A stretch of DNA of 64,000 nt from Pseudonocardia sp. 73-21 (GTDB taxonomy: Bacteria; Actinomycetota; Actinomycetes; Mycobacteriales; Pseudonocardiaceae), in contig NZ_MKVV01000098.1 of the NCBI RefSeq assembly GCF_001899645.1, positions 125,489 to 189,488 of the forward strand, written 5' to 3'. The notes beneath the pieces were generated by a model, which made no database searches, was not told where the DNA came from, and was given only the letters and a program-made list of their open reading frames with translations. The translations under genes and the position numbers were made by a program. Each line of letters starts with the position of its first letter. Positions within the stretch are counted from its first letter, which is position 1. Below, in pieces: positions 9,607 through 18,796 of the stretch.

Positions 9607-10329
9607 CTACGCACCGAGGGCCCGCTGCCGGCCGCTCCCGACGGAGTCCCGGCCCAGGTCGGCGCGCTCGCCCGCGGCGGCGCCGGCCCCGAAGCCCGAT
9701 CCGGACAGGGTGGCGCGACGTGCCCGGCCCACACCGGGGAAGGCCTCGGCGTACGCGCGGTCGACCCGGTCGGTGCGGTCGGCCAGCACCAGGGCCACGG
9801 ACCGGCCGCTGTCCTGCGGCGCGGGCCGCTCGGCGACGGCGCTGCTCTCGGCCTCGACGAGCCTGCGGTGGACCTCCACCGCGAACCCGTGCAGCCAGGA
9901 GCGCCGGTAGGCCGCCACCGACTCGCCCCGGTGCCTGGGGCGCTGACGCAGCAGTTGGGTGCCGGCCTGCAGCAGCAGCGACGTGTACAGCAACTCGACG
10001 CGCTCGCGGTCGGACGCGAACCCGAACAGCGTGACGGCGGCGACCTTGCCGCCCCAGGCCTCGTGGAGGGTCGCCCGGCAGCGCAGCGCGGACGCCGTCC
10101 ACGCGAGTAATCGGGCCTTGCCCGCGCTGTAGGGGTCGTCCATCGGGATCTGCTGCCCCCCGATCTCGTCGTGACCCGGTCGGGCCGCGTCGACCAGTGC
10201 CGCGTCGATGCCGTGGCGGGCCATCAGCTCCACCGCCTTGGCGGTGTAGGTCTGCGCCTCCTCGGGCGTGGCCGCGCGGTCGGCCTTGGCCAGCAGCTTG
10301 CGGACGACGTCCAGCTTGTCGGTTCCCAT
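9607..10329 (-). CDS. DUF2786 domain protein
   Basis: Function unknown. The 240-residue protein begins with the DUF2786 signature (DKLDVVRKLLAKADRAATPEEAQTYTAKAVELMARHGID split over residues 4-42), a helical segment shared by many actinobacterial and phage proteins, followed by a less conserved middle and a Gly/Ala-rich tail. ATG 10329 was chosen over an upstream in-frame ATG at 10377 because GGGAGG precedes it by five bases. It is convergent with the HAD gene and divergent from uvrC. Valine codons here switch back to GTC and GTCGAC is frequent, in contrast with the genes to its left. Confidence 0.85.
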   Translation of the reverse strand: MGTDKLDVVRKLLAKADRAATPEEAQTYTAKAVELMARHGIDAALVDAARPGHDEIGGQQIPMDDPYSAGKARLLAWTASALRCRATLHEAWGGKVAAVTLFGFASDRERVELLYTSLLLQAGTQLLRQRPRHRGESVAAYRRSWLHGFAVEVHRRLVEAESSAVAERPAPQDSGRSVALVLADRTDRVDRAYAEAFPGVGRARRATLSGSGFGAGAAAGERADLGRDSVGSGRQRALGA

Positions 10330-10484
10330 GGGTGCCTCCCTCGAACGGGTGTTCGTGCTCGGGTGATGTCCTAGCACCGGGGTCCGACATTCTTCGGGAC
10401 CGGCCGCCTACACCAGGCCCCGGAGGCCGCGAGGGAGGTGGCCCGGGCGCCGTTGTCGGTGGGCGGTCCTACCCTGGAGGGGCC

Positions 10485-12494
10485 ATGCCTGATCCTTCCA
10501 CCTACCGCCCCGCCACCGGGTCCATCCCGGAGCAGCCGGGCGTGTACCGCTTCTCCGACCCCCGCGGCCGGGTCATCTACGTGGGCAAGGCCAAGAGCCT
10601 GCGCCAGCGCCTCAACTCCTACTTCGCCGACGTCTCGGGCCTGCACCCGCGCACCCGGCAGATGGTCACCACGGCCTCGCAGGTGCAGTGGACGGTGGTG
10701 GGCACCGAGGTCGAGGCGCTGCAGCTCGAGTACAACTGGATCAAGGAGTTCGACCCGCGGTTCAACGTCCGCTACCGCGACGACAAGACCTACCCCGTCC
10801 TCGCCGTCACGATGAACGAGGAGTTCCCGCGGCTGGCGGTCTACCGCGGCCCGCGCCGCAAGGGCGTGCGCTACTTCGGCCCGTACGCCCACGCCTGGGC
10901 CATCCGCGAGACGCTCGACCTGCTGCTGCGCGTCTTCCCGGCCCGTACCTGCTCGGCCGGGGTGTTCAAGCGACACGGGCAGATCGGCCGGCCCTGCCTG
11001 CTCGGCTACATCGACAAGTGCTCGGCGCCGTGCGTCGGCCGCGTCGACGCGCAGGAGCACCGCGACATCGTCGAGGACTTCTGCGACTTCCTCGCCGGGC
11101 GCACCGACCACCTCGTCCGCCAGATGGAACGCAAGATGGCGCAGGCGTCCGACGACCTGGAGTTCGAGCGGGCGGCCCGGCTGCGCGACGACATCGGTGC
11201 TCTCAAGCGGGCGATGGAGCGCCAGGCCGTGGTGCTGGGCGACGGCACCGACGCCGACGTCGTCGCGTTCGCCCAGGACGAGCTGGAGGCCGCCGTCCAG
11301 GTCTTCCACGTGCGCGGCGGCCGGGTCCGCGGCCAGCGGGGCTGGGTGATCGACAAGGTGGAGCCCACCGACACCGCGCAGCTCGTCGAGCGCTTCCTCA
11401 CGCAGTTCTACGGCGAGCAGGCGGCGCTGGCCGAGTCCAGCGACGACGCCCAGCAGCCGGTGCCGAAGGAGATCCTGGTCCCCGAGCTGCCCGGGGAGGT
11501 CGACGCGCTCGCCGACTGGCTCTCGGGCCTGCGCGGCTCGCGGGTCGGCATCCGGGTGCCGCAGCGCGGCGACAAGCGGGCGCTGGCCGAGACCGTCGAG
11601 CGCAACGCCAAGGAGGCCTTCACCCAGCACAAGCTGCGCCGGGCCGGCGACCTGACGGCCCGCTCGGCGGCGCTGCAGGAGATCCAGGAGGGCCTCGGCC
11701 TCGACACCGCGCCCCTGCGCATCGAGTGCATCGACATCTCCCACGTCCAGGGCACCAACGTCGTCGCGTCGCTGGTGGTGTTCGAGGACGGTCTCGCGAA
11801 GAAGTCCGACTACCGCCGTTTCGAGATCCGCGATGCCGCCGAGCTCGGCGACGTCGCGTCCATCGCGGAGGTGGTGCGCCGCCGCTTCCGCCGCTACCTC
11901 GCCGAGACCGCAGGGGACACCGCGATCACGGACGGTGACGAGGGCGGTGTTAACGGTAGTGGTGCCGTCGCCGACACCACCGGTATCGCTCCCGACACCG
12001 TTCCCGCCCACCGTCCCGGCATCGACCCCGAGACCGGTCGGCCCCGCAAGTTCGCCTACCCGCCCAACCTGCTCGTCGTCGACGGCGCGCAGCCCCAGGC
12101 GGAGGCGGCGGCCGACGTGCTCGCCGAGCTCGGCGTCACCGACGTGGCCGTGTGCGGCCTGGCCAAGCGGTTGGAGGAGGTCTGGCTGCCCGGCGAACCC
12201 GATCCCGTGATCCTGTCCCGCACCAGCGAGGGGCTCTACCTCCTGCAGCGCGTCCGCGACGAGGCGCACCGCTTCGCCATCACCTACCACCGTCAGCGTC
12301 GTTCCACAGGCATGACGAGCTCCGAGCTCGACGCCGTCCCGGGGCTGGGTCCGGCCCGGCGCGCGGCACTGCTCAAGCACTTCGGGTCGGTCCGCAGGCT
12401 CAAGGCGGCGGGCGTCGACGAGATCGCGGCCCTGCCCGGGTTCGGGCCCCGCACGGCCGCCGCGGTGCTGGAAGCGCTGGGGGGCACCCGGTGA
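10485..12494 (+). CDS. uvrC: Excinuclease ABC subunit C
   Basis: Makes the dual incisions of nucleotide-excision repair. The 669-residue protein has the N-terminal GIY-YIG nuclease domain (GVYRFSDPRGRVIYVGKAKSLRQRL), a central UVR motif (about residues 215-245), the RNase H-like endonuclease domain (IECIDISHVQGTNVVASLVVF through LLVVDGAQPQAEAA) and two C-terminal helix-hairpin-helix motifs (VPGLGPARRAALLKHF and LPGFGPRTAAAVLEAL). An acidic, Gly/Thr-rich loop of about 50 residues (around 480-530) separates parts of the nuclease domain. ATG 10485 has GGAGGGG upstream. The stop overlaps the rapZ start (GTGA). Confidence 0.96.
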   Translation: MPDPSTYRPATGSIPEQPGVYRFSDPRGRVIYVGKAKSLRQRLNSYFADVSGLHPRTRQMVTTASQVQWTVVGTEVEALQLEYNWIKEFDPRFNVRYRDDKTYPVLAVTMNEEFPRLAVYRGPRRKGVRYFGPYAHAWAIRETLDLLLRVFPARTCSAGVFKRHGQIGRPCLLGYIDKCSAPCVGRVDAQEHRDIVEDFCDFLAGRTDHLVRQMERKMAQASDDLEFERAARLRDDIGALKRAMERQAVVLGDGTDADVVAFAQDELEAAVQVFHVRGGRVRGQRGWVIDKVEPTDTAQLVERFLTQFYGEQAALAESSDDAQQPVPKEILVPELPGEVDALADWLSGLRGSRVGIRVPQRGDKRALAETVERNAKEAFTQHKLRRAGDLTARSAALQEIQEGLGLDTAPLRIECIDISHVQGTNVVASLVVFEDGLAKKSDYRRFEIRDAAELGDVASIAEVVRRRFRRYLAETAGDTAITDGDEGGVNGSGAVADTTGIAPDTVPAHRPGIDPETGRPRKFAYPPNLLVVDGAQPQAEAAADVLAELGVTDVAVCGLAKRLEEVWLPGEPDPVILSRTSEGLYLLQRVRDEAHRFAITYHRQRRSTGMTSSELDAVPGLGPARRAALLKHFGSVRRLKAAGVDEIAALPGFGPRTAAAVLEALGGTR

Positions 12495-13366
12495 GCGAAC
12501 CGTCGGGCATCGAGGTCGCGCTGGTCAGCGGCCTGTCCGGCGCGGGCCGCAGCACCGCCGCGAAGGTGCTGGAGGACCTGGGCTGGTTCGTCGTCGACAA
12601 CCTCCCGCCCGAGCTGATCGCCACCATGGTCGACCTGGGCGCGCGCGCCCGCGGCGAGGTCACCCGCATCGCCGTGGTGATGGACGTGCGCAGCCGCGCG
12701 TTCTCGGCCGACCTCGGCGCGGTCATCAAGGACCTCGACGCGCGGGGCTACCGGCCCCGGCTGCTGTTCCTGGAGGCGTCGGACGCCGTGCTGGTGCGCC
12801 GCTTCGAGCAGGTGCGCCGCAGCCACCCGCTGCAGGGCGACGGCCGGCTGTCGGACGGCATCGCCGCCGAGCGCGAGCTGCTCCGGCCGCTGCGCGAGAG
12901 CGCCGACCTCGTGGTGGACACCTCCACGGTGTCGGTGCCCCAGCTGCGCGGCACCCTGGAGCGCACGTTCGGCGTCGAGTCCGAGCAGGTCACGCGCGTC
13001 ACGGTGCTGTCGTTCGGCTTCAAGTACGGCCTGCCGATGGACTCCGATCTCGTTGCCGACGTCCGCTTCCTGCCCAACCCGTTCTGGATCCCGGAGCTGC
13101 GCGACCAGACCGGCCGCGACGACCCCGTCCGCGACTACGTGCTGAGCCAGGAGGGCGCCGAGGAGTTCATCGCGCGCTACCTGGAGCTGCTCGGCCTGGT
13201 CGGGGCCGGGTACCGGCGCGAGGGCAAGCGGTACCTCACGGTCTCCATCGGCTGCACCGGCGGCAAGCACCGCAGCGTCGCCATCAGCGAGGAGATCGCC
13301 CGCAGGCTCGAGGGCGCCGAGGGCGTCCGCGTGAGCGTGGCGCACCGCGACCTGGGGCGCGAATGA
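12491..13366 (+). CDS. rapZ: RNase adapter / nucleotide-binding protein RapZ (YvcJ family)
   Basis: P-loop protein of 291 residues; in E. coli RapZ guides RNase E to a small RNA, while in actinobacteria the role is unclear. Visible motifs are the Walker A segment SGLSGAGRSTAAKVLEDLG, the following VVDNLPPEL, FLEASDAVLVRRFEQVRRSHPL, SFGFKYGLPMDSDLVADVRF and the C-terminal SIGCTGGKHRSVAISEEIA. It sits in the conserved uvrC-rapZ-yvcK-whiA string, overlapping both neighbours by four bases, so translation is coupled. Confidence 0.94.
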   Translation: MSEPSGIEVALVSGLSGAGRSTAAKVLEDLGWFVVDNLPPELIATMVDLGARARGEVTRIAVVMDVRSRAFSADLGAVIKDLDARGYRPRLLFLEASDAVLVRRFEQVRRSHPLQGDGRLSDGIAAERELLRPLRESADLVVDTSTVSVPQLRGTLERTFGVESEQVTRVTVLSFGFKYGLPMDSDLVADVRFLPNPFWIPELRDQTGRDDPVRDYVLSQEGAEEFIARYLELLGLVGAGYRREGKRYLTVSIGCTGGKHRSVAISEEIARRLEGAEGVRVSVAHRDLGRE

Positions 13367-14328
13367 CGACAGCCAAGGTCGTCGCGCTCGGCGGGGGCCA
13401 CGGGCTGCACGCCACGCTGTCGGCCGTCCGCCTGCTCACCGACGAGGTCACGGCCGTGGTCACGGTGGCCGACGACGGCGGCTCGTCGGGGCGGCTGCGC
13501 CGGGAGCTGGGCCTGCTGCCGCCCGGCGACCTGCGGATGGCCCTGGCCGCGCTCGCCGCCGACGACCCGACCTGCGCGCGCTGGAGCGAGCTCGTGCAGC
13601 ACCGCTTCGGCGGCACCGGCGCGCTGGCCGGGCACGCCGTCGGCAACCTCCTGCTCGCCGGGCTCATGGACACCTTCGGCGACCCCGTCGCCGCCCTGGA
13701 CGAGGTGGGGGTGCTGCTCGGTGTCCGGGGCCGGGTGCTGCCGATGAGCTGCGAGCCCCTGGACATCGAGGCCGAGGTGACCGGGCTGGGGGGTTCCGGC
13801 CGGACGCACCGGATCCGCGGGCAGGTCGCCGTGGCGGCCACGCCCGGCCGCGTCCGCCGCGTGTGGTTGCTGCCCGAGGCCCCGAAGGCGTGCGCGGAGG
13901 CCCTCGACGCCGTGCGCGACGCCGACGTGCTGGTCCTCGGGCCGGGCTCGTGGTTCACCAGCGTGCTGCCCCACCTGCTCGTCCCCGATCTCCGCGATGC
14001 GATCATCGGCAGCCGGGCGCGCCGCGTGGTGGTGCTCAACCTCGCGCCGGAGCCGGGGGAGACCGCCGGGTTCTCGCCCGAGCAGCACCTGGCCGTACTC
14101 TCAGAGCACGCCCCGGCCCTGCGGGTCGACGCCGTGCTCGCCGACGTCGCCGCCGTCGCGGTTCCGGAGCGGCTGCAGCAGGCGGCTGCGGCGATGCTGT
14201 CGCCGGGGGGACGGGTGCACCTGGCGCCGGTCGCCGCGGTGGATCCGATGGTGCCGCGTCACGACCCGGTGGCGCTGGCCGAGGCCCTCGGCTCTGTGCT
14301 GGCCGCGGCCGCCCCGAGGAGGACGTGA
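13363..14328 (+). CDS. yvcK: YvcK/CofD-like gluconeogenesis factor
   Basis: The 321-residue protein belongs to the YvcK (Rv1422-type) family, a CofD-like fold needed for growth on gluconeogenic carbon sources and for cell-wall homeostasis. It opens with VVALGGGHGLHATLSAVRL, then TVADDGGSSGRLRRELG, PPGDLRMALAAL, and LVLGPGSWFTSVLPHLL. Its ATGA start overlaps the rapZ stop. The conserved position between rapZ and whiA supports the call. Confidence 0.93.
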   Translation: MTTAKVVALGGGHGLHATLSAVRLLTDEVTAVVTVADDGGSSGRLRRELGLLPPGDLRMALAALAADDPTCARWSELVQHRFGGTGALAGHAVGNLLLAGLMDTFGDPVAALDEVGVLLGVRGRVLPMSCEPLDIEAEVTGLGGSGRTHRIRGQVAVAATPGRVRRVWLLPEAPKACAEALDAVRDADVLVLGPGSWFTSVLPHLLVPDLRDAIIGSRARRVVVLNLAPEPGETAGFSPEQHLAVLSEHAPALRVDAVLADVAAVAVPERLQQAAAAMLSPGGRVHLAPVAAVDPMVPRHDPVALAEALGSVLAAAAPRRT

Positions 14329-14374
14329 CCGTGTTCCGTAGTCCCGATCCGCACCCCGTCCGGAGGTCCCACCG

Positions 14375-15361
14375 ATGGCGATGACCGCAGCGGTCAAGGA
14401 CGAGCTGAGCAGGCTCGTCGTCACCAAGCCGTGCTGCCGACGTTCGGAGGTCGCGGCCCTGCTGCGCTTCGCGGGCGGCCTGCACATCGTCGGCGGCCGG
14501 GTCGTGATCGAGGCCGAGGTCGACACCGGCTCGGTCGCGCGCCGGCTGCGCCGCGACATCCACGAGCTCTACGGCCACACCTGCGAGGCGCACGTGATCA
14601 CCGCGGGCGGGCTGCGCCGCGGTGCGCGCTACGTCATGCGCGTGGTGCGCGACGGTGAGGGGCTGGCCCGTCAGACCGGCCTGCTCGACGCCCGCGGCCG
14701 GCCGGTCCGCGGGCTGCCGCCACCCGTCGTCTCCGGCGGGGTGTGCGACGCCGAGGCGGCCTGGCGCGGTGCCTTCCTCGCCCACGGCTCGCTGACCGAG
14801 CCCGGCCGCAGCTCCGCCCTGGAGGTCACCTGCCCCGGGCCGGAGGCGGCGCTGGCGCTGGTGGGCGCGGCGCGGCGGCTCGGCGTCACGGCGAAGGCCC
14901 GCGAGGTGCGCGGGGCCGACCGCGTGGTCGTCCGCGACGGCGACGCCATCGGCGCGCTGCTCACGCGGATGGGCGCGCACGAGTGCGTCATGGCGTGGGA
15001 GGAGCGGCGGATGCGCCGCGAGGTCCGCGCCACGGCCAACCGCCTCGCCAACTTCGACGACGCCAACCTCCGCCGCTCGGCCCGCGCGGCCGTCGCGGCC
15101 GCGGCCCGAGTGGCGCGGGCGCTGGAGATCCTCGGTGACGACGTGCCGCAGCACCTGCTGGCGGCGGGCCGGCTGCGCGCGGAGCACACGCAGGCCTCGT
15201 TGGAGGAGCTCGGCCAGCTGGCCGACCCCCCGATGACGAAGGACGCGGTGGCCGGCCGCATCCGCAGGCTGCTGCACATGGCCGACAAGCGCGCCGCCGA
15301 CCTGGGCATCCCCGACACCGAGTCGGCCGTCACGGCGGAGATGCTCGAGGAAGAGGCCTGA
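14375..15361 (+). CDS. whiA: Sporulation/cell-division regulator WhiA
   Basis: DNA-binding protein of 328 residues that in Streptomyces cooperates with WhiB to switch on sporulation septation. The N-terminal LAGLIDADG-derived domain is visible (MTAAVKDELSRL, CCRRSEVAALLRFAGGLHI), with GAFLAHGSLTEPG and the C-terminal helix-turn-helix region (TQASLEELGQLADPPMTKDAVAGRIRRLLHMAD in two pieces). The catalytic homing-endonuclease acid residues are not evident, as expected. The 46-base gap from yvcK contains a GGAGG about seven bases before ATG. Confidence 0.95.
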   Translation: MAMTAAVKDELSRLVVTKPCCRRSEVAALLRFAGGLHIVGGRVVIEAEVDTGSVARRLRRDIHELYGHTCEAHVITAGGLRRGARYVMRVVRDGEGLARQTGLLDARGRPVRGLPPPVVSGGVCDAEAAWRGAFLAHGSLTEPGRSSALEVTCPGPEAALALVGAARRLGVTAKAREVRGADRVVVRDGDAIGALLTRMGAHECVMAWEERRMRREVRATANRLANFDDANLRRSARAAVAAAARVARALEILGDDVPQHLLAAGRLRAEHTQASLEELGQLADPPMTKDAVAGRIRRLLHMADKRAADLGIPDTESAVTAEMLEEEA

Positions 15362-15368
15362 ACCGGAG

Positions 15369-15382
15369 GTGTCGGACGACAC
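15369..15382. promoter_or_regulatory. 14-bp palindrome between whiA and gap
   Basis: GTGTCG-GA-CGACAC, a 6-2-6 perfect inverted repeat eight bases after the whiA stop. It is too short for a strong terminator and may be an operator for the gap operon. No known binding protein is implied. Confidence 0.25.
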
Positions 15383-15456
15383 GTCCAACCGTCGTCGCAC
15401 GTGACGGGCGGTGGATCGATTCCGAACGGGGGGTCCCGGGCGCGTCGCGCGGCCGA

Positions 15457-15462
15457 TAGGGT
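15457..15462 (+). promoter_or_regulatory. Candidate -10 of the gap-pgk-tpiA promoter
   Basis: TAGGGT about 45 bases before the gap start, in the only sizeable gap (146 bases) ahead of the glycolytic genes. No convincing -35 is visible. Inference. Confidence 0.3.
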
Positions 15463-15507
15463 GGGCACCGAATCGAGTGGTCGTCCTACGAGGTCGAAGG
15501 AGGCACC

Positions 15508-16521
15508 GTGACGGTGCGGGTTGGCGTGAACGGGTTCGGACGGATCGGACGCAACTTCTGGCGCGCGGTCGACGCGCAGCGCGTGGCCGGAACCAGCGAC
15601 ATCGAGATCGTGGCGGTGAACGACATCACCGACAACGCGACGCTGGCGCACCTGCTGAAGTACGACTCGATCCTGGGTCGCCTGCCCTACGGCGTGAGCT
15701 CCACCGACGACGAGATCATCGTCGACGGCAAGGGCTTCAAGGGCCTGGCCGTGCGCGACCCCGCCGAGCTGCCCTGGAAGGACCTCGGCGTCGACGTCGT
15801 GGTCGAGTCCACCGGCATCTTCACCAAGCGCGAGGCGGCCGCCAAGCACCTCGAGGCCGGCGCCAAGAAGGTCATCATCTCCGCGCCGGCCACCGGCGAG
15901 GACATCACGATCGTCAAGGGCGTCAACGACGGCGACTACGACGGTAGCCAGGACGTCATCTCCAACGCGTCCTGCACCACCAACTGCCTCGCCCCCATGG
16001 CCAAGGTGCTCGATGACCTCGTCGGCATCCAGCAGGGTCTGATGACCACGATCCACGCCTACACGCAGGACCAGAACCTGCAGGACGGCCCGCACAAGGA
16101 CCTGCGTCGCGCCCGCGCCGCCGCGCTGAACATCGTGCCCACCTCCACCGGCGCCGCGAAGGCGATCTCGCTGGTCATGCCGCACCTCAAGGGCAAGCTC
16201 GACGGCTACGCGCTGCGCGTGCCGATCCCCACGGGCTCGGCCACCGACCTGACGGTCACCGTCGGCCGCGAGACCACGGCCGCCGAGGTCAACGCCGCGA
16301 TGAAGGCCGCCGCCGAGGGCCCGCTCAAGGGCATCCTGCTCTACACCGAGGACCCCATCGTCTCCTCCGACATCGTCACCGACCCGCACTCCTGCATCTT
16401 CGACGCGGGCCTGACGAAGGTCATCGGCGACCAGGTCAAGATCGTCGGCTGGTACGACAACGAATGGGGCTACTCCAACCGCCTCGTCGACATCACCGGC
16501 CTGGTGGCGTCGAAGCTGTGA
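15508..16521 (+). CDS. gap: Glyceraldehyde-3-phosphate dehydrogenase, type I
   Basis: Glycolytic NAD-dependent enzyme of 337 residues. The dinucleotide-binding VGVNGFGRIGRNFWRA begins at residue 5, the catalytic cysteine is Cys156 in SNASCTTNCLAP, with HAYTQDQNLQDGPHKDLRRARAA (in two stretches) and the C-terminal WYDNEWGYSNRLVD. GTG start with a strong GGAGG six bases upstream. First gene of gap-pgk-tpiA-secG, as in other actinobacteria; its TGA overlaps the pgk GTG. Confidence 0.97.
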   Translation: MTVRVGVNGFGRIGRNFWRAVDAQRVAGTSDIEIVAVNDITDNATLAHLLKYDSILGRLPYGVSSTDDEIIVDGKGFKGLAVRDPAELPWKDLGVDVVVESTGIFTKREAAAKHLEAGAKKVIISAPATGEDITIVKGVNDGDYDGSQDVISNASCTTNCLAPMAKVLDDLVGIQQGLMTTIHAYTQDQNLQDGPHKDLRRARAAALNIVPTSTGAAKAISLVMPHLKGKLDGYALRVPIPTGSATDLTVTVGRETTAAEVNAAMKAAAEGPLKGILLYTEDPIVSSDIVTDPHSCIFDAGLTKVIGDQVKIVGWYDNEWGYSNRLVDITGLVASKL

Positions 16522-17696
16522 ACACGCTCGACGACCTCATCGACGAGGGTGTGGAGGGTCGTGCCGTCCTCGTCCGGTCGGACCTGAACGTCCCGCTGGA
16601 CGGCACGACCATCACCGACGACGGGCGCATCCGCGCCTCGCTGCCCACCATCCAGGAGCTCTCCGGCGCGGGTGCCCTGGTAGTGATCACCGCGCACCTG
16701 GGCCGGCCGAAGGGCGGCCCGGAGGAGAAGTACTCGCTCGCGCCGGTCGCCGACCGGCTCAGCGACCTGCTCGGTGCCCCGGTGCGGCTGGTCGAGTTCG
16801 GCGCGAAGCACCTGCCGAACATGGCCGCCGGCGACGTCGTGCTGCTGGAGAACATCCGCTTCGACCCCCGCGAGACCAGCAAGAACGACGACGACCGCGC
16901 GGCGTTCGCCCGTGAGCTCGCCGCGCTGGTGGGCGACGACGCCGCGTTCGTCTCCGACGGGTTCGGCGTGGTCCACCGCAAGCAGGCGTCGGTCTACGAC
17001 GTGGCGCAGATCCTGCCCGCCTACGCGGGCGGGCTCGTGCTGTCGGAGGTCGAGGTCCTGCGCCGGCTCACCGAGAAGCCCGAGCGGCCCTACGCCGTGG
17101 TGCTCGGCGGCTCCAAGGTCTCCGACAAGCTCGCGGTGATCGAGGCGCTGCTGCCGAAGGTCGACGCGCTGCTCGTCGGCGGCGGCATGTGCTTCACGTT
17201 CCTGGCCGCGCAGGGTTACGGCGTGGGGGACTCGCTGCTGGAGTCCGACCAGATCGGCACCTGCCGCAAGCTGCTGGAGTCGGGCAAGATCATGCTCCCC
17301 ACCGACGTCGTGGTGGCCGACGACTTCTCGGCGGAGGCGACCACGCAGACCGTGGACGCCGACGCGATCCCCGACGGCTGGAAGGGTCTCGACATCGGCC
17401 CGGCCTCGGTCGCGGCGTTCGCCGAGGTGCTGGCCGGCGCGAAGACCGTCTTCTGGAACGGCCCGATGGGCGTGTTCGAGCTGGCGCCGTTCGCCGAGGG
17501 CACCCGCGGGGTGGCGCAGGCGATCGTCGACGGCACGGCGTTCAGCGTGGTCGGCGGCGGCGACTCGGCCGCGGCCGTGCGCACCCTGGGACTGCCCGAG
17601 GACGGCTTCTCCCACATCTCCACCGGCGGCGGCGCGTCGCTGGAGTACCTCGAGGGCAAGACCCTTCCCGGCGTGGCAGTTCTGGAGAACACCTGA
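16518..17696 (+). CDS. pgk: Phosphoglycerate kinase
   Basis: Transfers phosphate from 1,3-bisphosphoglycerate to ADP. The 392-residue protein has the N-terminal substrate loop VLVRSDLNVPLDG, the AHLGRPKGGPE segment, LLENIRFDPRET, the hinge and C-terminal nucleotide domain with VLGGSKVSDKLAVIEALL, VFWNGPMGVFELAPFAEGT and the phosphate loop VVGGGDSAAAVRTLG. GTG 16518 overlaps the gap stop (GTGA). Length normal. Confidence 0.96.
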   Translation: MNTLDDLIDEGVEGRAVLVRSDLNVPLDGTTITDDGRIRASLPTIQELSGAGALVVITAHLGRPKGGPEEKYSLAPVADRLSDLLGAPVRLVEFGAKHLPNMAAGDVVLLENIRFDPRETSKNDDDRAAFARELAALVGDDAAFVSDGFGVVHRKQASVYDVAQILPAYAGGLVLSEVEVLRRLTEKPERPYAVVLGGSKVSDKLAVIEALLPKVDALLVGGGMCFTFLAAQGYGVGDSLLESDQIGTCRKLLESGKIMLPTDVVVADDFSAEATTQTVDADAIPDGWKGLDIGPASVAAFAEVLAGAKTVFWNGPMGVFELAPFAEGTRGVAQAIVDGTAFSVVGGGDSAAAVRTLGLPEDGFSHISTGGGASLEYLEGKTLPGVAVLENT

Positions 17697-18481
17697 TGGC
17701 GAGAAAGCCGCTCATCGCGGGCAACTGGAAGATGAACCTCACGCACTTCGAGGCCATCGCCCTGATGCAGAAGTTCGCCTACGGGCTGCCGGAGAAGTAC
17801 TACGCCAAGGTCGAGGTGGCGGTGATCCCGCCGTTCACCCACATCCGCAGCGTCCAGACCATGATCGACGGCGACGGGCTGCTGATGGTCCACGGTGCGC
17901 AGGACCTCTCCCCGCACGACTCCGGCGCCTACACCGGCGACATCTCGGGCGTCATGCTCAAGAAGCTCGGCTGCACGTACGTGATCGTCGGGCACTCCGA
18001 GCGTCGCGAGATCCACGGCGAGACCGACGCGGTGGTGGGCAGCAAGGTGCAGGCGGCCATCCGCAACGGCCTCGCGCCGATCCTGTGCGTCGGTGAGGGG
18101 CTGGAGGTCCGCGAGGCGGGCAAGCACGTGGCCCACTGCACGGCGCAGCTCACGGCGGCTCTCGAGGGCGTCACCGCGGAGCAGGCCGAGGAGCTCGTGG
18201 TCGCCTACGAGCCGGTCTGGGCCATCGGCACCGGGCGGGTGGCCAGCGCGGCCGATGCCCAGGAGGTGTGCGGCGCGCTGCGCCAGACCCTCGCGTCGCT
18301 CTACGGTGACGCGTTCGCCGCCGGCGTCCGGGTGCTCTACGGCGGCTCGGTGAAGGCCAAGAACGTCGGTGAGATCGTGGCCGAGGCCGACGTCGACGGG
18401 GCACTGGTCGGCGGGGCGAGCCTGGACGTCGACGAGTTCCCGCAGTTGTGCGCGATCGCGGCCGGTGGACCCCTGCCGTAG
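17696..18481 (+). CDS. tpiA: Triosephosphate isomerase
   Basis: Interconverts dihydroxyacetone phosphate and glyceraldehyde-3-phosphate. The 261-residue TIM barrel has the N-terminal IAGNWKMNL with the catalytic Lys, IVGHSERRE with the catalytic His, AYEPVWAIGTGR with the catalytic Glu and the flexible loop, and YGGSVKAKN for phosphate binding. ATG 17696 shares its A with the pgk stop (TGATG). Confidence 0.96.
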   Translation: MARKPLIAGNWKMNLTHFEAIALMQKFAYGLPEKYYAKVEVAVIPPFTHIRSVQTMIDGDGLLMVHGAQDLSPHDSGAYTGDISGVMLKKLGCTYVIVGHSERREIHGETDAVVGSKVQAAIRNGLAPILCVGEGLEVREAGKHVAHCTAQLTAALEGVTAEQAEELVVAYEPVWAIGTGRVASAADAQEVCGALRQTLASLYGDAFAAGVRVLYGGSVKAKNVGEIVAEADVDGALVGGASLDVDEFPQLCAIAAGGPLP

Positions 18482-18549
18482 GGCTGCTTGTACCCTGGTC
18501 GTCCGGGCGCGACGCAGAGTGGTCTCGCGCGTGACGAGAATGAGGATGG

Positions 18550-18786
18550 ATGCAACTCGCCCTGCAGATCGTGCTGATCGTCACCAGCGTCGTGCTGGTG
18601 CTGTTGATCCTCCTGCACCGCGGTCGCGGCGGCGGGTTGTCGACGCTCTTCGGTGGTGGCGTGCAGTCGAGCCTCTCGGGCTCCAGCGTCGTCGAGAAGA
18701 ACCTCGACCGGCTCACGCTGTTCGTGGGAGCCATCTGGATCATCGCCATCATCGGCACCGGTCTGCTCGTCAAGATCGGGGTCTGA
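18550..18786 (+). CDS. secG: Preprotein translocase subunit SecG
   Basis: Small membrane subunit of the Sec translocon, 78 residues. Two transmembrane segments flank a Gly/Ser-rich cytoplasmic loop: residues 3-22 and about 54-74, with RGRGGGLSTLFGGG between, which is the family pattern. The position after tpiA is conserved in actinobacteria. A TACCCT at 18491-18496 could be a separate -10. GAGGAT lies close to the ATG. Confidence 0.93.
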   Translation: MQLALQIVLIVTSVVLVLLILLHRGRGGGLSTLFGGGVQSSLSGSSVVEKNLDRLTLFVGAIWIIAIIGTGLLVKIGV

Positions 18787-18796
18787 GGAGATGGCC